NCBI GenBank assembly: GCA_017450705.1 | Contig: JAFSTC010000009.1 | Coordinates: 1-38,925 of the forward strand | Length of the DNA stretch: 38,925 bases | Origin: Lentisphaeria bacterium | Lineage (GTDB): Bacteria; Verrucomicrobiota; Lentisphaeria; Victivallales; Victivallaceae | Direction of reading: 5' to 3' | Shown here: one piece after another, positions 24,273 through 31,831 of the stretch | Layout: every line of letters starts with the position of its first letter | Position numbering within the stretch: position 1 is the first letter of the stretch | Notes under the pieces: model-generated | Databases searched by the model: none | What the model was told of the DNA's origin: nothing | The model's input: the letters and a program-made list of their open reading frames with translations, nothing else | Made by a program: the position numbers and the translations under genes

Positions 24273-25555
24273 TCGAACTTGACGAGGCGGCAAACCGTGT
24301 GAAACGGGCCGTCCCCGTGGGGATCGTTTCCCCGCAGGAGGATGCGGATACCATCCGTGAACAGCTGGCCGAGCTGGCCGAGCTTCTCGGAAATCTCAAC
24401 ATCGCATCTCTCCCGGCGGAGCTGGCAAAACTTCGCGGCGGCAAGTGCCGTTTTCAGATCGGCGACGGCCGTGCCGAGGAGATCGCCGCGTCCGCCCGTG
24501 AACAGGAGGCCGATCTTATCGTCATCGACGCGGAGCTCACGCCCTCCCAGCAGCGCAATTGGGAGCGCCTGGCGGGGAGGCCCGTGATCAGCCGCGAGGA
24601 GGTCATTCTCGAGATCTTCGCCGCCCGGGCCCAGACGCGGGAGGCCGTTCTTCAGGTCGACCTGGCCCGTGCCCAGTATCAGCTGCCGCGTCTGACCGGC
24701 GCCTGGACCCACCTCTCCCGGCAGCGGGGCGGCGGCGCCACCAACCGCGGTCAGGGCGAGGCTCAGATCGAAACCGACCGCAGGCTTCTGAAGCGCAGGA
24801 TCCAGATTCTGACGAAGGAACTCGAGACCGTCCGTAAACAGCGTTCGACCCGCAGGAAAGCCCGGGAGAGGCGGCCCGTCCCACAGGGGGCCATCGTCGG
24901 GTACACCAATGCCGGCAAATCCAGTCTGCTCAACGCCCTTTCCGGCGCGGACGTGCTGGTGAAGGATCAGCTGTTCGCCACGCTCGATCCCGTTGCCCGG
25001 CGTCTGGAACTGCCCGGTCACATCGAACTTGTTCTGACCGACACCGTGGGGTTCGTGAGAAAACTGCCCCATGCCCTCGTCGAGGCTTTCCGTTCCACGC
25101 TGGAGGAGGCCGTCCTTGCCGATTTCCTGCTGCTGGTCCTGGACGTTTCCAGTCCCCGGCTCGATGCCGAATGGGAGACGACCCTCGGCGTGCTCCGGGA
25201 GCTCGGTGCCGAGGAAAAGAAGATCCAGATCGTTTTCAACAAGATGGACAAGATCGACCGGACGGCCGATGCCGTCAAACTCGCCCGGCTCCATGGTCTG
25301 TTTCCCGACGCGGTCTACATCTCGACCGTCACGGGCGAGGGGCTGGAAGATCTGAAGTCCGTTCTGCCTCGACTTGCGGCGGGAGACAGACGGGTCATCC
25401 GTCTCCATTTGCCGCCGTCCCGTTCCGATCTTGCGGCCCTGGCTCATGCCGCCGGCGAGGTTTATGAGGCTTCTTACGCCCCCGACGGCGTATTGGATAT
25501 GGTCGTTGCCGTAGAAAGTAAACTCGTTCACAAATTTTCGGATTACCAGCAATGA
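24269..25555 (+). CDS. hflX: HflX ribosome-associated GTPase
   Basis: A 428-residue GTPase that binds and splits stalled ribosomes under stress. The N-terminal HflX domain shows the LIVIDAELTPSQQRNWERL and DRTxxILEIFAxRAxTxEA-like segments, then LSRQRGGGATNRGQGEAQIETDRR and a coiled linker. The G domain starts at about residue 205: GYTNAGKSSLLNALSG (G1), ATLDPVARRLELP (G2 region), DTVGFVRKLPHALVEAF (G3 with switch II), NKMDKID (G4) and ISTVTGEGL (G5). The start ATG at 24269 overlaps the kinase stop by 4 nt. Its own stop overlaps the start of the next gene as ATGA. The upstream open frame is an artefact of the kinase gene. Confidence 0.95.
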   Translation: MIELDEAANRVKRAVPVGIVSPQEDADTIREQLAELAELLGNLNIASLPAELAKLRGGKCRFQIGDGRAEEIAASAREQEADLIVIDAELTPSQQRNWERLAGRPVISREEVILEIFAARAQTREAVLQVDLARAQYQLPRLTGAWTHLSRQRGGGATNRGQGEAQIETDRRLLKRRIQILTKELETVRKQRSTRRKARERRPVPQGAIVGYTNAGKSSLLNALSGADVLVKDQLFATLDPVARRLELPGHIELVLTDTVGFVRKLPHALVEAFRSTLEEAVLADFLLLVLDVSSPRLDAEWETTLGVLRELGAEEKKIQIVFNKMDKIDRTADAVKLARLHGLFPDAVYISTVTGEGLEDLKSVLPRLAAGDRRVIRLHLPPSRSDLAALAHAAGEVYEASYAPDGVLDMVVAVESKLVHKFSDYQQ

Positions 25556-28500
25556 AGAAATCGGGACTGATCTTCGTCGTTTCCGTGTTCCTGGTCTGCG
25601 GGCTGTACGCGGATGTTTCCCCCTGGGACGCCTGGCGTCTGGGGTATACCTGCTACGAGCAGGGGGAGGGGTGCCGTGACCGCGGCGAGTACACCAAGGC
25701 GCTGAAAGCCTTTCAGGAAGCCCTGGAGCACTACAACAACGTGAGACGCGCCCGTCCCGACTGGAATCAGAAGGTCATCGCCCGCCGGATCGCCGACTGC
25801 GAACGTGAGACGGAGCGGATGAAGCGTCTGCTGGGCGATCAGGAACCCTCCCAGGAGAAAATGGCGGAGTCCGGTGCGGCCATGCTCCGTCCGGCGGCAC
25901 CGGAGACGGCCCGGGAAATGGATGACATCCGCAAAAAGCTCTCCGAAGCCACTGCCGAATTGGCCGCTCTGCGGCAGCGCACCACCGCCCAGCGAAACTA
26001 CGAACAGGAGATCACCCAGCTCCTCCGTGACCGGCGCGTCGCCCGGGAGCGCTACATGCTTCTCGAACGCCGCTACCGGGATCTCGATCAGGCCTCCCGG
26101 CAGCCGGACCGCAGGACCCAGGAGGTGCGCGAACAGCTGGTCGAGGAGAAGATGAGGACGGAGCAGCTGAAAAAACAGCTCTCCGCCATGGAGCGCCGCA
26201 GACAGGCGGACGAGAAACGCTTTCAGGATCTTGAAAACGAGCGGCGGCTTCTCGCCCGGAAGATCGCCGACGGCACCTCCGAGAGCGAGCGTCTGAAAAG
26301 CGAAAACGCCGCTTTGAAAAGCTCCGGGAAACTGGCTTCCGAAAAACAGCGTCTGCTCATGGAGCGGGTGGAGGACATGCGCCGCCGGCTGGCCCGGCTG
26401 GATCAGGAAAAGAGCGCTTCGAATGACGAGATCGCCGATCTCAAGCAGCAGCTGACCGCCGCGACGGCCCGGGCCGCCGAGGCCGACCGCGCCTCTCAGC
26501 GCGAAAAGGAACTCCGGCAGCAGATCGGCCGGCTCGATGCCGAAAGAACGTCTCTTCGTGCCGAGGCCGATAAAATGCTCTCCCAAGTGGAAGAGCTCAA
26601 GGTGAAACTGATCCGGGTCCAGGTGACGGAATCCGCCAGGCAGGAGCTCGAACGCCACGTCGCCACTCAGGACAAGACCCTCGAAAATCTCAATCGTCAG
26701 CTCGTGAGTCTCAAAGCCGAAAATGCCGGGCTGCGTCAGAAACTCACCGATCTTGCCGCGGAATCCGACAAGGAAACGGCCGGGGTCCGGCTGATGCTTT
26801 CCCGCAAGGAGAAGGATGTCGAGCGTCTGGAGAAGGAACTGGCCGAACTCCGCCGGAACGAAGGGAAGCAGCCCTCCGCCCGGTTGACGGCTCTGGAAGC
26901 GGAACTGGCCGCGCTGCGCAAAACGGAGGCGGCCTCTTCGGAAAAACTTCTCGCCTCTCAGGTCGACATAAAGCGGCTGACTCAGGAAAACGAGACCCTC
27001 CGCGAGGAGGTCCGGAAACGCGCCGCCGCTTCCGCCGCCGGAACGGAGGAGCTGAACGAACTCAAAAAACGACTTCAGGCGGCGGAGAGTGCCGCGGCTC
27101 AGTCCCGGACTCTGCTCGAACGCAATCTCGCGGCTCATTCCGAACGGAGCCGGCGCGACGCCGAAATCATTGCCGCGCGCAATGCGGAGATCGGCCGTCT
27201 CCGTACGGCCCTCGAAGAGAAGGAACGTGAGACGGCCAGGACGGAAGAAGCATCCCGCCTTGCCGAGGCGAGCCGCAAACTGAACAGCGACGTCCAGCGT
27301 CTGAGAGACCTTCTCCGTGAGAAAGAGGGGACCATCGCCGAGATCAGTCTGGAGAGGGATACCCTCAGAAAGCAGAACGAGGAACTGACGGGGACCGCCG
27401 CCGTGCAGAAGACGGCATCCGAAAAACTGACGGCCGACATCGCTTCCCTCAAAGCGGGGATCGAGCGGGAACGCGCCGCCGCCGAAACGGTGGCCGCGGA
27501 ACTCCGGCGGACCAGGGAACTCAAGGCGGAGATCGAACAGGACCTCAAGGGCGCTGTCGATCGTGCCGCCCGTCTCGAAAAACGTCTCAGCAACCGTGAC
27601 AGCGAGGATTTCCGGCGGCTGACCGCTTCCCAGGAGGAGAGGAAGGCTCTTGCCGACAAGGCCGCCGCTCTTCAGAACGAGATCGTGCGTCTGAAGGCCG
27701 AGTCCGAGTCCCTCCGGCAGGGCGGCGACGCTGCCCGGAGCGAACTTGCCCGCGTCAATGCCGAGCACACCCGGGTCGTCGCCGAGCGGAACCGGCTTCA
27801 GGAGGATGCCAAAAAGCAGCTCGCCGCCATCGGCAAACTGGGCCGGGATGAAAAACTCTATCTCCAGCTGAAAAAAGATTTTGCCGCCCTTCAAGCCGAG
27901 AACAGGGAAAACAAACTTCTCGTCGAAGCGGCGAAGCCCCGTGAGGCGGAACTGGCCCAGATCAAGCTCCGTCTGGCGGAACTTGATCAGCTCAAGGCTC
28001 AGCTCGCCCGCGAGCAGCAGATGAACGAGGAACTCCGGAACTCCAACCGGCGCCTGGAGTCGGAGCGGGGCAACGCCATCATGCTCCGCAGCCGTCTGAA
28101 CAACGCCAACAAGCGCATCGGCGAACTGGAACCCCTCGTCGCTGAAGTCGCCGAACTCAAAAAACTCAACAGCGAACTTGCGAAAGCCAAGAATCTCGAG
28201 GCCGATCTGGCCCAGGCCCGGGCGCAGCTCACCGGCTTCGAGGCCGTGCGCGCGGAGCTCGAACAATCCCGGCAGCGGATCCGGAAGCTGGAACTGGAGA
28301 ATCTGGAAGCTGTGCGCAAGGCCGCTCACGCCAGCAATCTGGCGACGGGGACCCAGCTTCTCAGCAGCGAGCTGGAAGCCGCCCGCAAAGCCGCCGATGA
28401 ACTGGCCAAGGACAAGGCCCTCCGCGAACTGGAACTGGCTCGTCTGCGGACGCAGCTGAACGCGATCCCCCGTCTCGAGGCGGAGATCCGGAGCCTCCGC

Positions 28501-30495
28501 GGTTCCCGGACTTCGGGAGATCCCGCCTTCGAGCTGGAACTGCAGCAGCTTCGAAGGAAAGCACAGGAGTCTTCGATCCTCTCCCGGACCGCGGACGAGA
28601 AAAGCCGGGAGGCCGAAGATCTCAAAAAACAGCTCGGTCTCCTCCGCGACGAAAATTCAAAGCTCCGTCTGCGGGCGGCGGAGTCCGTCCGGCTTTCGGA
28701 AATTGTCAGGAAACTCTCCGGCGTCAACGAGGAGATCCGGCGGGATCTGCCCGCCGCCTCCGGTGATCTGGCGGCCCTGAAACACCGCATCGCGATCCTG
28801 GAAGCCGATGCTTCCGCGCTGAAGCAGGCGAAAGAGCGGGAAAAACAGGCGATCCTCCAGGCCGAAGCCCGGGATCGTGAGATCCGGGCTCTCAGAGCCA
28901 AGGAAACACGCGTCGACCGGCTCGAGTCGGAAAACGAGATCCTCCGGCGGCAGAACCGTGAACTGGAGAAGCTGGACGAGGTCCGCAAGGCTCTGATCGA
29001 CAGCCGTCGGGAGATCGAGCGGCTGAAGAGCCGCGCGGAAAGCGCCGGAAAACTCCAGAAGCTCTGGGAAAAGGCCGAAACCGCCGCCGCCGAAAAACAG
29101 GCCGCACTCGACCGCAGTCAGCGCGAACTTGCTTCCGTCAGTCAGCTGAGATCGGATCTGCTGGCCCAGAAACAGGAGAATGCATCTATCCGCCTCTCCC
29201 TGACGCGGGTGAAAAACGAGTTCGAGCAGTTGAAAATGCGGGCCGGTCAGATCGATGTCCTGAAGCGTGAACTCGAACGGCAGAAACTGCTGACGAGGGA
29301 ACTGGCTTCCGCCAAGCGTCTCGAAGGCGAGCTGGCGCGGGCGAAACTGCGTCTCGCAGAGTTCGAGCAGATCAAAAAAGAGCTGGCCCGGGTCACGAAG
29401 TACAACAACGAACTCACCGAAGTCCGCCAGCGGCTCGAAAAGGAACTCGCCTCCCGTGTCAGAGAGGAGAAACTCCCCTTCGAGATGGTCACCCAGATCA
29501 CCGCCGGGAAGCCCGAGGACTTCATCGCCTCCGGCAAGATCGCCGAGGCCGACGGCAGTTTCGAGCTGGCCGTCTGGAATTACGAACAGGCGCTCAAAAT
29601 CGACCGCTCCAACGTCCAGGCTTCGCTCCGGCTCGGACGGATCCTGCTTGCCCGGCAGAACTTCAAGCGGGCGGTGGAACTGCTCTCCGTCGCCCGGGCG
29701 GCCGATCCTGTGGATGCGGCGCTGGCCTGCGATACGGCCCGTGCCTACATCGGCGTCAAACGCTACGGGAATGCTCTGGCCATCCTCTCTCCCCTCGCGG
29801 AGCGGAACGGCGAGAATTACCTTGTGCAGCTTCTGCTCGGGAAGGCCCTTGCCGGTTCCGGCGACAACCGGGGCGCCGAGGCCCGGCTTCGAATCGCCGT
29901 GCGGCAGGCGCCGCCCCGCGTGTTCGAGCCGCGTCTGGAGCTGGCAAAATTCCTGCTGGCGACGGACGTCCGCCGGACGGAGGAGGCTGCGACGATCTAT
30001 GAGGCCGCCCGCGTCGCCGGAGCCGCGCCCGACATCGAGCTCGAACCGAAACTCGGCGGCCGGCTGGACGAGCGCCGGGAGGTCTCGGGATTTCTCTCCA
30101 CCGCCGCCCGCGAAGCCGAACGCGGCGGCGACTGGAAGACCGCAGGCTGGTATTACCGCCAGCTGGTCGAGCTCGGGCGGGAGAAGGATAAATACCTGCC
30201 CCGTCTCGCCTTTGCCCAGTACCGCGGCAACGATCCTCACGGCGCTCTGGAGACGCTGACGTTCAACAAAACAACGCCCCTGAGCGCTCTCGTGACGGCG
30301 CTGATCCAGCTTTCTTCAAAGGAGTATCCCGCGATGCTCGTTTCCGCCCGGAAGGCCGTGGCGCTGAACGGCGGCAAGCCCGTTCTCCTGCCCGCCGACT
30401 GGAGCGAATTCCCCGTGGAGTTCGAACGCCTCAAAACGAAACACTCTCCGGAAATGGCCGATGCCCTCCGGAGAGCGTTCCGAGTCAGCCGCTGA
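25552..30495 (+). CDS. Very large exported coiled-coil protein with C-terminal TPR domain
   Basis: A 1647-residue protein. A signal peptide (MKKSGLIFVVSVFLVCGLYA) is followed by a short TPR-like segment (about residues 28-75, YTCYEQGEGC then YTKALKAFQEALEHYNN). Residues of about 90-1300 are almost uninterrupted heptad sequence rich in Glu, Lys, Arg, Leu, Ala and Gln, with many variants of LxxLRxQ and LKxENxxLR. From about 1305 the protein becomes globular, with several TPR units (AVWNYEQALKIDRSNVQASL, LRLGRILLARQNFKRAVELL, YGNALAILSPLAERNGENYL). No transmembrane anchor follows the signal peptide, so it should be periplasmic or secreted. It is translationally coupled to hflX. I recognise no family. 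An extended coil of this length could exceed 150 nm, so a structural or spacer role in the envelope is plausible. Confidence 0.85.
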   Translation: MKKSGLIFVVSVFLVCGLYADVSPWDAWRLGYTCYEQGEGCRDRGEYTKALKAFQEALEHYNNVRRARPDWNQKVIARRIADCERETERMKRLLGDQEPSQEKMAESGAAMLRPAAPETAREMDDIRKKLSEATAELAALRQRTTAQRNYEQEITQLLRDRRVARERYMLLERRYRDLDQASRQPDRRTQEVREQLVEEKMRTEQLKKQLSAMERRRQADEKRFQDLENERRLLARKIADGTSESERLKSENAALKSSGKLASEKQRLLMERVEDMRRRLARLDQEKSASNDEIADLKQQLTAATARAAEADRASQREKELRQQIGRLDAERTSLRAEADKMLSQVEELKVKLIRVQVTESARQELERHVATQDKTLENLNRQLVSLKAENAGLRQKLTDLAAESDKETAGVRLMLSRKEKDVERLEKELAELRRNEGKQPSARLTALEAELAALRKTEAASSEKLLASQVDIKRLTQENETLREEVRKRAAASAAGTEELNELKKRLQAAESAAAQSRTLLERNLAAHSERSRRDAEIIAARNAEIGRLRTALEEKERETARTEEASRLAEASRKLNSDVQRLRDLLREKEGTIAEISLERDTLRKQNEELTGTAAVQKTASEKLTADIASLKAGIERERAAAETVAAELRRTRELKAEIEQDLKGAVDRAARLEKRLSNRDSEDFRRLTASQEERKALADKAAALQNEIVRLKAESESLRQGGDAARSELARVNAEHTRVVAERNRLQEDAKKQLAAIGKLGRDEKLYLQLKKDFAALQAENRENKLLVEAAKPREAELAQIKLRLAELDQLKAQLAREQQMNEELRNSNRRLESERGNAIMLRSRLNNANKRIGELEPLVAEVAELKKLNSELAKAKNLEADLAQARAQLTGFEAVRAELEQSRQRIRKLELENLEAVRKAAHASNLATGTQLLSSELEAARKAADELAKDKALRELELARLRTQLNAIPRLEAEIRSLRGSRTSGDPAFELELQQLRRKAQESSILSRTADEKSREAEDLKKQLGLLRDENSKLRLRAAESVRLSEIVRKLSGVNEEIRRDLPAASGDLAALKHRIAILEADASALKQAKEREKQAILQAEARDREIRALRAKETRVDRLESENEILRRQNRELEKLDEVRKALIDSRREIERLKSRAESAGKLQKLWEKAETAAAEKQAALDRSQRELASVSQLRSDLLAQKQENASIRLSLTRVKNEFEQLKMRAGQIDVLKRELERQKLLTRELASAKRLEGELARAKLRLAEFEQIKKELARVTKYNNELTEVRQRLEKELASRVREEKLPFEMVTQITAGKPEDFIASGKIAEADGSFELAVWNYEQALKIDRSNVQASLRLGRILLARQNFKRAVELLSVARAADPVDAALACDTARAYIGVKRYGNALAILSPLAERNGENYLVQLLLGKALAGSGDNRGAEARLRIAVRQAPPRVFEPRLELAKFLLATDVRRTEEAATIYEAARVAGAAPDIELEPKLGGRLDERREVSGFLSTAAREAERGGDWKTAGWYYRQLVELGREKDKYLPRLAFAQYRGNDPHGALETLTFNKTTPLSALVTALIQLSSKEYPAMLVSARKAVALNGGKPVLLPADWSEFPVEFERLKTKHSPEMADALRRAFRVSR

Positions 30496-30499
30496 GAGC

Positions 30500-31660
30500 T
30501 CAGGCCTTGAAAGCTCCGTCGACTTCCGCCTTGAATGCGGGGTCTGTGATGTAGGTGAATGCCGCATCGGCCATGGCTGCGGCCGCGATCATGGCGCTGT
30601 CGAAGGCGAAATCCGTCCCGCTGGCGATCCGGAAGGCTTCCGAATGGCCGGGGATCTCGTGATCCGTTACGGGAAAGTACGGGTGGATCCCCGGCACGGC
30701 GTGGGAGACGTTGCCGAAATCGGAGGAGCCCCTTCCGCCGTGGACGGGAATGACCGGTTTCAGTCCCAGGGCGGAGATGTCTTCGAGATAGACCCGGTTG
30801 AGCGCGGCGTTGGGTTTGCGCGACATGTAGGGGATGTTGAAGGGGATGATCTCCGCCGTCGCTCCCGTCATCAGCTCCGCGCCGCGGACGATGTCCCTGA
30901 AGCGTTTTTCGATTTTTTTGATCCACTCTTCGCTGGTGGAGCGCAGAAAGAAGCGGCAGGAGGCCTTGGAAGGCGTGACGTTGGGGGCCTCGCCGCCGCA
31001 GGTGATGATGCCGTGCATCCGCGCGTCTTCCGGAATGTGCTCTCTGTAGGCGTTGACGCCGGCGAACAGCAGATTGACGGCGCTGAGGGCGTTGATCCCC
31101 AGCTCGGGCGCTCCCGCGGCGTGGGCCGACTTGCCGTGGAATATCACGTCGAACCGCGTGATCGAACTGGATCCCGTATCCGGTGTGGCCCGGTAGGAGG
31201 GGTGCACCATCATGGCGGCGTCGATCCCCTCAAGACAGCCGGCTGATATCATTTTCACCTTGCCGCCGCCCGACTCCTCGGCGGGGGAGCCCAGGAGAAC
31301 GACCCTGCCCGGTCTTTTTTCCTCCTTCAGTTCCGCCGCGACTGCGCAGAAGGCTCCCAGCGCCGCCGCGCAGATGAGGTTGTGTCCGCAGCCGTGCCCC
31401 ACTTCGGGGAGGGCGTCGTACTCCGCGAAGATCGCGAAGACGGGGCCTCCCTCGCCGGACTCCGCCCGGAAGGCGGTGTCCAGACCGCAGTACGGCGTGA
31501 CCGGCTCGAAACCGGCTTTTTTGAGAAAGTCCGTCGCCCGGCCGACGGCATAATGCTCATGGTAACTCAGCTCCGGATGGTTCCAGATGTCGTCCGAGAG
31601 TTGCCGCAATCCCTTTTTTTGCGCTGCGATGCGATCGCCGAAAACGTGGATCTTTTTCAT
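30500..31660 (-). CDS. M20-family metallo-amidohydrolase, AbgB-like
   Basis: A 386-residue zinc amidohydrolase/peptidase. Metal-site motifs are AIFAEYDALPEVGHGCGHN (Asp and His ligands), GSPAEESGGGKVKM (Glu-Glu catalytic pair) and MMVHPS, with the dimerisation-domain segment HGKSAHAAGAPELGINALSA and the late SSDFGNVSHAVPGIHPYF and HSEAFRIAS. This set matches the AbgB/peptidase M20D group that cleaves p-aminobenzoyl-glutamate or aminoacyl amides. The substrate is not determinable. It faces the coiled-coil gene with only 4 nt between the stops and is divergent from the kinase gene. A good promoter lies at 31700-31728. Confidence 0.88.
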   Translation of the reverse strand: MKKIHVFGDRIAAQKKGLRQLSDDIWNHPELSYHEHYAVGRATDFLKKAGFEPVTPYCGLDTAFRAESGEGGPVFAIFAEYDALPEVGHGCGHNLICAAALGAFCAVAAELKEEKRPGRVVLLGSPAEESGGGKVKMISAGCLEGIDAAMMVHPSYRATPDTGSSSITRFDVIFHGKSAHAAGAPELGINALSAVNLLFAGVNAYREHIPEDARMHGIITCGGEAPNVTPSKASCRFFLRSTSEEWIKKIEKRFRDIVRGAELMTGATAEIIPFNIPYMSRKPNAALNRVYLEDISALGLKPVIPVHGGRGSSDFGNVSHAVPGIHPYFPVTDHEIPGHSEAFRIASGTDFAFDSAMIAAAAMADAAFTYITDPAFKAEVDGAFKA

Positions 31661-31699
31661 AAATGTCCCGGTCTCCCATGTTCGGATAAACGTTCTTAT

Positions 31700-31728
31700 A
31701 CTATATCGGGCCGTTTGTTTTTTTTCAA
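31700..31728 (-). promoter_or_regulatory. Promoter of the M20 peptidase gene
   Basis: Minus strand TTGAAA (31728-31723), a 17-nt spacer, and TATAGT (31705-31700). The transcription start would be near 31693, about 33 nt before the ATG at 31660. Confidence 0.7.
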
Positions 31729-31780
31729 CACGGCGGCGCCGAAATTCCGGTAAAAATCCCGGCTGGATGATCGAACGCCG

Positions 31781-31809
31781 TTGAAATGTCCGGTCAAAAT
31801 GGCTATATT
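31781..31809 (+). promoter_or_regulatory. Promoter of the kinase gene
   Basis: TTGAAA (31781-31786), a 17-nt spacer, and TATATT (31804-31809). Transcription from here starts near 31816, so the in-frame ATG at 31781 cannot be the start codon and the ATG at 31832 is favoured. Confidence 0.7.
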
Positions 31810-31831
31810 ATGGCGAAGAAAGGCTGGAGTC

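Noticed and set aside
25543-28329. 928-codon open frame antisense to the coiled-coil gene
   Set aside because: It is a mirror of a repetitive GC-rich coiled-coil sequence, full of Leu/Phe/Gly with no domain, and the coding strand has the signal peptide and coupled start.
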